Shown here piece by piece: positions 35,163 through 45,961 of a stretch of DNA of 64,000 bases (position 1 is the first letter of the stretch; every line of letters starts with the position of its first letter). The position numbers and the translations under genes are program-made. The stretch lies in the NCBI RefSeq assembly GCF_025698545.1, contig NC_068565.1:8184001-8248000 (forward strand), in the 5' to 3' direction. The notes under the pieces are model-generated. The model searched no databases. It worked only from the letters and a program-made list of their open reading frames with translations, and had not been told where the DNA came from. Origin of the DNA: Gossypium raimondii. Its lineage: Eukaryota; Streptophyta; Magnoliopsida; Malvales; Malvaceae.

Positions 35163-35892
35163 ATTGATATTAGAGCTTAGTTCAAATTCCGCAATCGACA
35201 CGTTCCGTATGGCCAAAGGTGCATCAATTAGGGCTCACATCAGTGATTTTGTGACACTCTTGAATTATCTGAAGAAAGTCGAGGCAAATACATATGATGA
35301 AGATCAGACTATGCTATTATTGTGCTCCTTACCCCTTTCATATAAAACTTTTAAGGATACCCTAATTTATGGAAGAGATAAACTCTCGTTCGAGGATGTG
35401 AAGAAAAACTTGGTAAGTAAAGATAAACTCGACATCGAGTTAGGTTTTAATAGTAAGACAGACGGGCAAGCCCCAATTTTGGTTGCGATGGGCAGCCAAT
35501 AGTCCAAAAAGTCATATCAGAATAGGCCTAGGTCAATACCAAAGTCATAAAACCAAGACAAACAATGTGGCTACTGCAAGAAGTTAGGTCACATTAAAGC
35601 ATAATGTTATGAACTCCAAAATAAAAATAGAAGGGTTACCGAAAACAATGAGACAGGAAAGTAGAAGGCTAAGGTAACCGATGCTAGAGTGGCAAAAAAC
35701 AAAGGAGATGATTTGTTGCTGGTGTCTACGACCGAAAAGTCTAAGCTTATGTCCAAGTGGATCCTAGATTTAGGGTGTTTTTAACATGTGTCCCAACAAG
35801 GACTGGTTCTCCACGTATAGTCTAGTTGAAGGTGGAGTTGTGCTTGTGGAGAACTATTCAGCCTGTAAGATAATTGATATTGGTATGGTTCA
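35163..35892 (+). pseudogene. Copia gag and protease start (broken)
   Basis: The open stretch at 35164-35502 matches the copia gag (UBN2-type) domain: TLLNYLKKVEANTYDEDQT, LLLCSLPLSYKTFKDTLIYG and KLSFEDVKKNL. After a stop at 35500 the frame continues with a zinc knuckle CGYCKKLGHIKA-x-C (about 35566-35610). Near 35757 WILDLGC, the usual protease start, is seen with the catalytic Asp and the last residues altered. Several stops make it non-functional. The rest of pol up to RNase H is missing, replaced by an LTR-like block. Confidence 0.85.
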
Positions 35893-37834
35893 AGTAACAT
35901 CCCAGTTCTAGCGGGTCTAAAATTTTAGGCATATAGAAGTAAACAATTTGTCTAGCGTAGTGTTATCCGTCCAAATGACCATTTTGGCGTACATGTGTGG
36001 GCGTATAGTAACGACCACTTGAGTCGGTAAGAATTTAATTTCATGATATTCGACTATATTAAGGCAACGTTTGTGTTAAGGGATAAAAGTGAAATATATG
36101 ATGAGTATTCGCCAAAGGTTTAGTACGCCTGATTTGTATGGAATATTGTGTTGGTTAAACTTTAAGCAATCTAGTTAGAAACCAATTGTATAGTTCAACC
36201 TAATAAGTTTGATAAAGGGAACCTATTTATACTTTACTCAGAAATTGTAGGCTAATAAGAAGTCAAGTTCTGATACTTATGACACTTTTTAAATTCCACT
36301 AAGCAAGATGACTCATATTTATATGTGAGAATGTGTTTTGAAAGGGTTTCTTTTTTTTTTTCTCTTCTTTAAGTGGTATCTATTGAAACCTTCCTTAAAT
36401 CTGACTGTATCCTACCTCAATGATCTAAAGTTTAAGGTTCTTTTATAACCAGTAGTTACTTCAAATCAGGGTAGGTATTTCAGCTCTGCATGTTAAGTTC
36501 TAAATATGTAAATCTGCATTTGGTAACTGAAAAGTGAAATTGTAAGTATAAAGTTTCTACATGGGATTAACAACGATTGAAATAATAAACAACTTGTATG
36601 TATAAGAGTAGTAATGATGTTCCTATGTTTTGTAAGTAATGGTTGTTGCGGTCTCATGATGGAAGTTTGAATCTGGAGTTCAAGCTATTGTACGTGGGTA
36701 TCATGTGAGTATTTACTCTATCTCTTGCATGAATATTGTTCATACTGAAGTAGGCCGATAAGAAAGTGATCGAAACTAGGAATCCTAAACCATGAAATGT
36801 ATAGTATGACTATGATAGGAAGTACGTATATGTCTGAAAAATATGTTATAAGATATGTGAGTGTTCTGATTGGGTATAAGTTATTGATGTAAAAGGTCAA
36901 ATGTAGATTATGTAAATGCATGAAATGTCTATGTTTGTTCACCGCGGTGGTGTCTAATGGAGCCCATCAAGACTGAAAACATGAATTCTGATATGAACTC
37001 TGAAGGAAAAGTCCATGGCCATGACATCCTCTGAGTAAGAATTAAGGAATGATGATTATCCAATAGGGTTTTCTGCTTATCCTAAGATGATGATGAGCAA
37101 ACCTCACATAATGTGAGTTTAGACAAATCCATATCGTAAACATGACAATTAAGAATAGCCTTTGTAGCGAATTATGAAAAGAATATATTTTGTGGCGAAC
37201 TCTGAAAAGAATAGCCTGTGTGGCAAACCATGAAAAAAATAACCTATGTGTCGAACTATGAAAAGAATAGCTTGTGTGGTAAACTCTGAAAAGAATAGCC
37301 CGTGTGGCGAACTCTGAAAGGGATGCCTTTGTGGAAAATTCTAAGTGGATTGCCTTAGTGACGTGTTCTCTTTGATTGTCTGTATGGTTTATTCTGCTAA
37401 GTCTATGTAGCGTGAACTGTCAGGAATATCTGGTAAGCTATGAATCTGAATGTTTGTCTCTATGGTAAGATATTAGTAAGTTCTAGTAGTTCGTTAACAA
37501 GTATAACCAAGATGATATACTTTGGAATAAGAGTTGAATAAAGTCTTAAGGGTTTTCCATGAAAAAGATATGTGTATTGGTTTGTCAAGAAGGGTATATG
37601 TTCTGATGATCTGTAAGTATAAAAAGTAAGGGGGCATCGCATCTTCTTCTAAATTATTTTGAATATAAGTTAATGTAATTTTGAATTATGAAATTATGAT
37701 AAAACATGATACAGAGTTCATTTGGATGTTATACACAGTGAATTATTAGTACGGATATGAGTACAGAACAAGATTAGGGTATGTCTGAGTGTGAATCAAT
37801 AGTAGGAATATTGTTTGAATTTTGGGATGTGACA
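35893..37834. mobile_element. LTR-like block J inside the copia remnant
   Basis: Begins AGTAACATCCCAG and ends TTTGGGATGTGACA, complementary-looking ends of a gypsy LTR (compare the end of the 24173-27113 LTR). The flanking pentamers GTTCA and CGATA do not match, and the copia pol is absent between protease and RNase H, so this is not a simple insertion. It contains a minisatellite at 37145-37340. No genes. Confidence 0.5.
37145..37345. repeat. Minisatellite in block J
   Basis: Five to six units of about 33-37 bp containing GAAAAGAATAGCCTGTGTGG and CGAACTCT-like words. Confidence 0.8.
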
Positions 37835-37982
37835 CGATAATTCACAGGCTGTTAGTATTGTAAGTAGATACATGGTTAGACTTGAAAAATTACACTAGCA
37901 AGCAGTTAAGTGGATTTTCAGGTATTTGAGGGGCACATCCAATATTTGTTTGGAATTCGAGAGAAGTTCAGAGGGTCTAGTT
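37835..37982 (+). pseudogene. Copia reverse transcriptase/RNase H junction fragment
   Basis: Reads NSQAVSIVSRYMVRL, then QAVKWIFRYLRGTSNIC and LEFERSSEGL with one stop between. This is the region linking copia reverse transcriptase and RNase H. It starts at once after block J and ends at 37982, where another LTR starts. Confidence 0.8.
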
Positions 37983-38349
37983 TGTAATGCCCTCAACCCG
38001 ACCCGATTCTCCGAGTCTAAATCTTGGGTGTTTTTACACAATTCACTTAACAAAATTACTAAACATCCTTCTTATACATTTAACTCAAAACATTTTCCTT
38101 AACATTTACCATAATTCATTATTAAAGAAATAAGGAAATATTTTTAAACATCATACATCATATTTATAAAAATTTATTACAATACATAAGTTTAATAAAA
38201 TAGACTCATATGGCGTAATCCTACAATACGCCACTTGTCCAAACAGGTCCGTTGTATGCATAGTTTTCCCTATTCGCCGTTTTTCTAGCATACTCCTAGC
38301 TTGTCCCTCTCAGTGAACAAACTTAAACAGCAACAACTGAAATATAAAC
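37983..38349. mobile_element. LTR fragment K
   Basis: Starts TGTAATGCCCTCAACCCGACC at 37983 directly after the copia fragment and is cut at 38349 by the next LTR. It has the look of a gypsy LTR end (TGTAA-GCCC). No gene. Confidence 0.5.
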
Positions 38350-39039
38350 TGTAACACCCCAAACCTGGCCTAGATGTTATGGTCAAATCTGAGGAAGTTA
38401 CATTAACTCGTTTGAAAAACTAAAAATCTAGCTTTCAAATCTTGTGAACTGAAATCTTAATTTAGCTAAGCTCATACGAGTTTTAGGAACTTCTCAAGTT
38501 TGAAAACATCTTTTTCATAGCATGATCTCTTAAAAATTTGCTTATAAAAATAGCAGAAACTTTTAGAAATTTCACTCTAACTTTAGTAATAAAATGATTT
38601 GAAAATATTAACTTTTGGCAAAACTCTTACATTGTTATTTAGAAAAAAAACTCATATGCAGAATTTACTCATTTTACAGAAAAACATTTAGTTTGATACT
38701 TATTTTGCAGCAGCTATTTTTAGAGTTTTTAAGTTTTGAAAACTGAATTCCAATTTGTCAAATTCGTATAATTTTGCAGTTTTATGTTTAAGAACACCCA
38801 AAAACCGACAAACAGACCAAAACCCAAAAACAAAACCAAATCTGAAACATAGTCCAAAAATCAAAAGTCCAAAAGTCTTAAACCATCTTATGTGGAAAAC
38901 CAATCTGAGCTCCCGCAAGCTGTCCGATCCTAAGTTTGAAGATCACTTAAAACATATTAAACAAACGAGTGAGCTAGAAGCCCAATGTGTGACTCATCCA
39001 ATAAACAAAATTTTTACTTATAACATGCACATATACGAA

Positions 39040-39180
39040 TATCATATCAGAATGTCACATTACCAGAAACATATATCATATCAAAATGTCATATTTCCAA
39101 AAACATATATCAGATTAGAATGTCATATTTTCATAAACATATATTAGATCAGAATGTTATATCAAATCAGAACAAATCCT
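39040..39180. repeat. Tandem repeat in LTR G
   Basis: About four units of roughly 35 bp with ATATCAGAATGTCATATT and CCAAAAACATATAT-like words. Confidence 0.75.
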
Positions 39181-40125
39181 ACCAAATATTGCGGTGTTGC
39201 TGAGCTGCCAGACAGATATTGCGGTTTAACCACTAGAATTGCAATAATACTGCCAGAAAACACTTCCTCCATCATATCAACCCACCTAATGCACATGCAT
39301 TATCATAATAACATACATACGTATCACATGAAAGGTATGACATGCATACCTAAACATATTTTTTTACATATCAGAACATATCATATTGCTTATACTAACA
39401 ATTATTCTACATACAGGTGTCATGTATGTTCTTACACGTAATTATGCTTTCAAAGTTATCAGAACATAGATCGTACATAAGTTTTTCACTTACTTTAACT
39501 ACATCACAAACTGACACATATTGACAAATGTCACATTTCGAGTCTTATTTAAGTCAAATGGACTCCACGAAAAGTTTAATTACGAATTTTAGTGTTAAAT
39601 GAGCCTAGGTGAAATTTTTAGAAAAATGGTCCCATACGGCCCAACAAGCCAGCCTATGTGGCCCACATGACCTACTTGTTCAAACTGTGCAATCACACAC
39701 GTCCGTGTACTCCATACGGCCTACTTAAATTGCCCGTGTAATTACACACGCCCATGTGCTCCACATGATTAACCACATGCCTTTGTGGTGTACACGGACT
39801 GTCACATGGCCAACCATACGGCCATGTGACGTAGTGCAATTTTTGAAACAACCATTGTTTTTTGGGTTTTTCTGAGTTCTAGACGAGTTTTCGGGTTAGT
39901 TTCACACATATAATGATAATTCTAATAACCCACAGAAATATCTCACTCCAAATCCTACATACAATATTAAATCACATCGATTAAAAACCAAGTATCGATA
40001 CCGAAATAAGTATTCGACACAAAATTAATTAATGAATAGCCTTTAACTTTAATGTTTGGTCACTTACCCTTGCAAATAAAAGTAGCCCTAAACCATACTT
40101 AGCTCACTGACAAATTCTCGACTCT

Positions 40126-42383
40126 TGTAACACCCCTAACCCATATCCATCGCCAGAATAGGGTTATAGGGCATTACCGGAGTTTACAAATTAATTTACA
40201 AACATTTCATTAGCTAACGCTGGCCAATTTAACTTATTATGCCATTATAACCAGAATCAAATCATCCAAAATTATTGATAAAACCAATGGATAGTGTGAT
40301 ATATATCCGACAAGCTTCCAATCCAATCGAGCTTCCGATAATCATTTCAATGCATCTAATAATTATACATATTACCAATAATAATTCAATTCCAATAATA
40401 AAATACATTTTTATATAATATTTATCACCAAATAACATTAACTTTAACTAAAATTATACAAAATATAGTTCATACGAACTTACCAGGCTAGATTGCAGAA
40501 ATACCAAAATTCAGGGACATTTTGGTAATTTTCTATTTTCCTGGAATTTCCACCCAATCTTGATCTAAATTAATATTTCATTCAATTTATTAATTTAAAT
40601 AATAAAACAATTCATTTCATGCAATTTGGTCACTTTTTACATTTTACAAATTTACCCTTAAAATTTTACTTTTATTGAATTTAGTCCCTAACCTAAAACA
40701 TGCAAATTAGCCATTTTAATGAAAACTCATGCTATTTGAATAATCATATGTTTTCCTCCTGTCCATTCCACATCCTTAAATGTATATAACATGCTTATAT
40801 GTAACATTATATATAATTTCATTATTTACTTATTTGTTCATTCAAAGCTGTCCACTTGAGTCATAGTCACAAAATTATTTATATCTTGAGCTACGTAACT
40901 CAAAATTGAGATCCGTTAATTTTTATGAAACTAGAATCAAATTTATTCTTATTATAAAATATTTAGAATTTTGGTTTAACCAATAAGTACAGTTTATTCT
41001 TTAAATTCATCCTTATTCGATGTCCGACAGTTTTGACCCTTCTTCACTAAAAATTAATTATCTCCTCGTACAAAATTCAGATAATGTTCCCGTCTATTTC
41101 TATTGAAAATAGACTCATTCAAGATTTTAAACATATAAATTTAAGCCCCTAATTATTTTTCTCTAATTTTTGATGATTTTCCTAATTTAGAACAGGGGAA
41201 CCCAAAATCATTCTGACCTTATCTCACAAAATTTATTATAACTCATGATTTACAATTCCATTGCTCACACTGTTTCTTCTATGAGAAACTAGAATAAATA
41301 AGCTTTAATTCCATTTTTTTCATCCTATAATTCAATTTCTACGATTTATGGTGATTTTTCAAAGTTAACCTACCGCTGCTGTCCAAAATTGTTTTACAAG
41401 ATGTTGATAATCAAATTTATAACACCCTCATTTCCTTTCTCTACAATATTTTCTATCAATTCCTCTTGTTTCCCTTCACTAACATATCAATAACATAGAA
41501 CCTTATATAATAAAACCCTACATTAACATCAATTTCATACTTTTTCAATAATATTAAACTCAAAAATATATTGAAATCTTGATGTTCTTACCTTGCTCTA
41601 TTGATTTCAATCTTTAACTTGATTTTCTCTCTCCTCCAGCCTCTATTTCTTGAATCTAACTTGATATTCTAGCTCTTCATGGTCTCCTTATCAATTTTCT
41701 CTCTTGGTGGCTATGGAAATTTCTTTGATTTCTAAGTGAAAATGGTGAATTTTTAGTGAGAGGACCAAATTGTAAAGAAAAGAAAGTTTCTTTATTTCTT
41801 TTCTCTTCATACGTCGGAATGCATGGGAGAAGATGATGATTCTTCATCTTTTCTTCCATATATATATACTAAATAAAATAATAAATATCATTTAAAAATT
41901 AAATTAAATTATTAATACACTAATATTTATTTATTCAATCTAAAATATCTCCAACATCGTCATTATTTTCTAGATTTCTCTTTCTTCTAATTGACCATTT
42001 TGCCCTTTAGATCTTTTAAAATTTCATCCTTGAGTCATCACTTAATTTGATAAAATTACGATTTAGTCCCTCATAATTCTTCATCTGTTCAATTTGGTCC
42101 CAATTCATCCATTTTCCTTAGTTTCTAGATTATTCCACCCTTAAAATATTTACACTATTGGTCCTTTAAATTTTTCATATTTACACTTTAACCCCTCAAA
42201 TTTTGAGTGTTTACTCTTGGGTAACAAAACTTTTCTCACTTTTGCAATTTAATCCTTTCTTTAATTAATATGTCATAATATACTTCCCAATGTTGTCATA
42301 ACTCAAAATTCTCCTTTTTGTCACTTTATTTCCTTACTATATCAAAGATAATATCTTACTGTAAAAATTTTCGGGGTATTACA
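40126..42383 (-). mobile_element. Gypsy-type solo LTR nested in LTR G, 2258 bp
   Basis: Starts TGTAACACCCCTAACCC and ends TTCGGGGTATTACA. Flanks ACTCT (40121-40125) and GCTCT (42384-42388) agree at 4 of 5 positions. Its left end and GGGCATTACCGG segment are shared with LTR D and, inverted, with LTR A. No retrotransposon coding sequence and no genes. Confidence 0.82.
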
Positions 42384-43568
42384 GCTCTAGAATATTCGCT
42401 TAACAAATTCATAGAAACTTACCAGAACTAATTCAATCCAAATAGTCAACTCACCCTCTTACCTCATCACGAAAAGAGAACAATACCAAATCTTTACTAA
42501 ATGAATACGAACACTTACTTGAAATAGAATAGCGAATTGACAAAGAATTGACAACATGAATAAGTAGAGGACCGTAAAGAAAACAAAAACGAATAGGAGG
42601 GTGACAACAAATAATAAATGTGATTAGTAAGGATGTGAGAAAAATCTAAAAGAAAATAATAGGGGAAAAATTAGAAGAGAGCGAAAAACGACAAAACTAT
42701 GACAACAAAATAAAGAAGAAACAAAAATGAAAAACGTGAAAGCTATAGGGAAAATGGACTGCAAAATTGGGAAAGAGAGAAAGAGAGTAGGAGAAATTTT
42801 AGGAGATAATCTCTCCTATACTTTGGTTTTAAAAACTACCCACTAACTCCTATAATTATCCAAATAAGATTCTTTTCTTTAGAGTTTAAAACAAAAATAA
42901 ACTCCATAGAAATAGAACAATATACAATGAGAAAGAAAGGGGAAATAATGGAGTGAAGAAATGAGAAGAGAAGAGAGGAAAAAACAGTGGTAAAAGGGTG
43001 ATGGAGACGGTGGCTTTAAAAGGTGGTAGTGGCTAAGAGGGGTGGTGCAAGGGTGACTCAAAGGTGGAGGAGTGGCGTATGGTGGTGGTATAGATGATGG
43101 ACACACAAAATAAAAGAAAAATAAGCAAAAAGGTGGTAGAGAACAACCAAATAGAGGCAACACAAGGTGGATGATAGGGAGGAGAAAATAGAGAGTTTTG
43201 CAGAATGAAAACAAAAAAATGAGTTCATAGGCTACAAGGATTGGACAAGCTAGCCTACAATTGGAAAGAAAGGGAGACAAGGGAGTGAAAAGTGGATCAA
43301 GGAGGGGGACAAAAAGAGTGGAAAAAGAAATAATAAGGGAAAGTGGATCAATATAAGGGAGGAAAGAATCTTCCTTATAATGCAACTAGGAGGGGACAAT
43401 AATAGGGTGTTTGAACAAGAATTTAATTGTAAAAATCTTTAAAAAAATAAGGTGGAGTGGGGAATTGAACTTGGGCCACTTAGAAATTTATCTTGTTTTT
43501 CAAGCACTAGATTAGAATGCTCACTTGACTAAGAATTGTCAATAACTAAATTTAAATGGGGTGTGGCA

Positions 43569-44293
43569 ACTCTACCGTCATTAAAAATAATTTTGTCCTC
43601 AAAATTTACATGATCAGAACAGATGGGGATATTATCGACAAATCAAGTCTTCAGGTTCCCAAGTATCTTTCTTAGTTCCATGATTTTTCCATAACATTTT
43701 TTCTATTGGAATCTGCTTTTCCTTAATACTCTAACCTTATGATCCAAGATTTGGACTGGCTCCTCATCAAACGATAAATCTCGTCTCACCTCGATCTTCT
43801 CAATAGAAAGCAGACGAGATAGATCAGATCGGTATCGTCTCAGTATAGAAACATGGAACACGTAATGGATACTGTCCAGTTCCGAAGGTAACTCCAACTT
43901 ATAAGCCACTGGTCCAATACTCTTAAGGATTCTATAAGGTCTAATAAACATTGGCCTCAACTTGCCCTTCTGAACAAATCTCTGAACTTCTTTCACGGCG
44001 ATACCTTAAGGATTACCTAATCCCCAACACTATACTCTATATCTTTCCTCCTCAAATCAACGTAGGATTTTGTCGATCCGATGCCGCTCTCAATCTATCC
44101 TGAATCAACTTAACAATACTCTCAATCTCTTGAACTAAATTTAGACCGAACACTTTTCTTTCACCTAACTTGGTCCAACACAGAGGTGTCCTACACCTAT
44201 GACCATACAATGCCTCATAAGGTGCCATCTGAATGCTCGATTAAAAGCTAGTATTATATACAAACTCTAATAACGACAAATGCTCCTCCCAAC
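43569..44293 (-). pseudogene. Gypsy integrase C-terminal region (truncated)
   Basis: On the minus strand, a continuous stretch (43996-43703) reads LRPMFIRPYRILKSIGPVAYKLELP, then HYVFHVSILRRY and DEEPVQILDHKVRVLR. This is the C-terminal tail of Ty3/gypsy integrase ahead of the 3' LTR. Upstream, in other frames, LGERKVFGLNLVQE and MAPYEALYGHRCRTPLCW-like parts of the integrase are still recognisable. The copy is broken by stops and is cut at 44293 by an LTR insertion, so the catalytic core and everything before it are missing. Confidence 0.85.
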
Positions 44294-45470
44294 TATAACA
44301 CCCCAAAATAGGGCATAGGAGGTTTATGGGTATTTTAAGAATTTTAGCCTATATGTACTCGAAATTTTATAAGGTTAGTATTCGATAATGTTTTCGACAA
44401 TGGCTATTAGAAAATTAAGTCAATTTTTGAAAATAAGTTTTAAATACCTTTAATTTTGAAAATAGGACTAATTTGTAAAAGAGTTAAAACTGTAGCTTTT
44501 TTGAAGAAATTTACCTAAAATTTTAAAATCAACCTAAAAACCCCTATTCTCCAAACTATTTCACGATAGAAACTTTCCCCCCATTGTGTTCTTGTCGTCC
44601 CTTTGTTTACTTTACCCTCCCAGTCAATTTTTACTTCCAAATCCTAATTACTTTTGGATTTACAATATCATTTGAACTATAAATCTCCATTGAAACCAAG
44701 AAAACATCCAAAAATCTATTTAATTTCATCTTCTTCAAGAGTGGATTTTCCAAAATTTCGCCAAAGTTCGTTTTTCTTGTATTTAAGTTAATCAATCATC
44801 TTCCTAATAATTTTAAATGTTATCTAGACTTTTAAATTGCATTTCTAGCCATTAAAATGCATGTTTTAGATAAAAGCAAAAAAATTGGTTGTTAATACTG
44901 AATTTTGGGTTTGTGGATTGAAATTTGGTTTTAAAGTGTTTTTTTTAACTTATTTTAACTTAGAAGGTTTTCAAAGTTACTTTGAAGTTTCATTAAGAGT
45001 TTACCGTGTTTTTATTGAATTTTCGTTATTATGGTCGAAACTTGTCGAAAAATTTAGATACCTTAAAACATGTAGTTTTGTGTAGTTTAAAGATTGAGAA
45101 TTAGTCGTAGATGAATGTAACTTTTTTCTTACGAAAAAATTAAATGTAGACTGAGTTATTCCAATTTTAAGTTTGTCATGCTAAAGATTTTGGTTAGAAG
45201 AGAATGTAGCTTAAGGCTTATGTTTGTGACTGTTTAGAATAAGTTATTGACTGATTGTTGATTGAATATTTGTGTGGTTTGTCTTGTTGAAGTGTTAGAG
45301 TTAATAGAACCTTCAATGAGTAGAGACAAAGGGGAAAAAAAAAAGCTTGCCTAAGCTTTCGGTTTTGAATGGAAGCTGATTTTTAGTAAATGTTGCTCAT
45401 AGATAATTCATTGTGTGATTGAGAATTTAGAGGTAGTTTAAACCCCACCGAGAGCTTTCATTGAATGCCC
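44294..45470 (+). mobile_element. Truncated gypsy-type LTR H
   Basis: Starts TATAACACCCCAAAATAGGGC (TG mutated to TA). It follows LTR C (21557 onward) along its first kilobase, for example TTTTAGGGGTATTTTAG and GAAAATTAAGTCAATTTTTGAAAA-like segments. The match fades near 45470; the right part and the target duplication are missing. No gene. Confidence 0.7.
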
Positions 45471-45961
45471 ATGTTTTGGTCCATTGTTGAGTGACACGTC
45501 GAATACAAGCCTCGAAATTCAACTTTTTTTTCTCTTGGATCTTCACCTTTTCTCTGTAAATATAAGTTATTTTGGAATTCAGTTCTTCCCTTATAGGAAA
45601 GTCCATTATCGCAAGTGCTTTTTCCCCCGTGCTAACCTTTTAGGTTAAAAAGTAAGGAAAAACTCACATGCAGGCTATTTTCAAGTAAAGAAAAAAAATA
45701 ATTATTTGTACTATTTTGTTATTAAATAGTCATTTAGAGTTTTGCATCAATCAAGAATATCAAAGTACACGATACTTCGTTAGTTTCTATAAAGACAAGG
45801 CACCACATTATGGCGATTTAATATAATAAATATATGGTGAGTTGTTACATTAACTCTTAATTATTATTTTAATATAAAGTGAAAGACAAACAAAATAAGA
45901 ATTTATAATTTTCCATAAATTGGTTTTCAGTGGGGTATGCTAGCTTTTATATAGAGCGAGG
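45471..45961 (+). promoter_or_regulatory. Upstream region of the reductase gene
   Basis: About 490 bp between the truncated LTR and the start codon. No TATA box at a plausible distance was identified: the TTTTATATAGA at about 45946 is too close to the ATG to serve it. An old LTR thus ends within 500 bp of the gene. Confidence 0.35.

Larger units (their letters stand above)
38350..43568 (-). mobile_element. Gypsy 3' LTR G (contains a nested solo LTR)
   Basis: Starts TGTAACACCCCAAACCTGGCC at 38350, like the LTR at 9296. Its other end is GGGGTGTGGCA at 43568. On the minus strand it follows directly after gypsy integrase-tail sequence, so it is read as that element's 3' LTR. Flanking pentamers do not match, as expected when only one LTR of an element is left. 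A solo LTR is nested at 40126-42383; without it the LTR is about 2.95 kb. It carries a weak CACACG-CCGTGT cluster (39630-39830), a tandem repeat (39040-39180) and a tRNA-like motif on the minus strand (43459-43535). The proline-rich 168-aa open frame at 42879-43385 is a by-product of G/A-rich LTR DNA. Confidence 0.7.

Noticed and set aside
45944..45956. TATA box TTTTATATAGA for the reductase gene
   Set aside because: It ends only about 7 bases before the start codon. A transcription start 25-30 bp downstream would fall inside the coding region, and no later in-frame Met precedes the cofactor motif.
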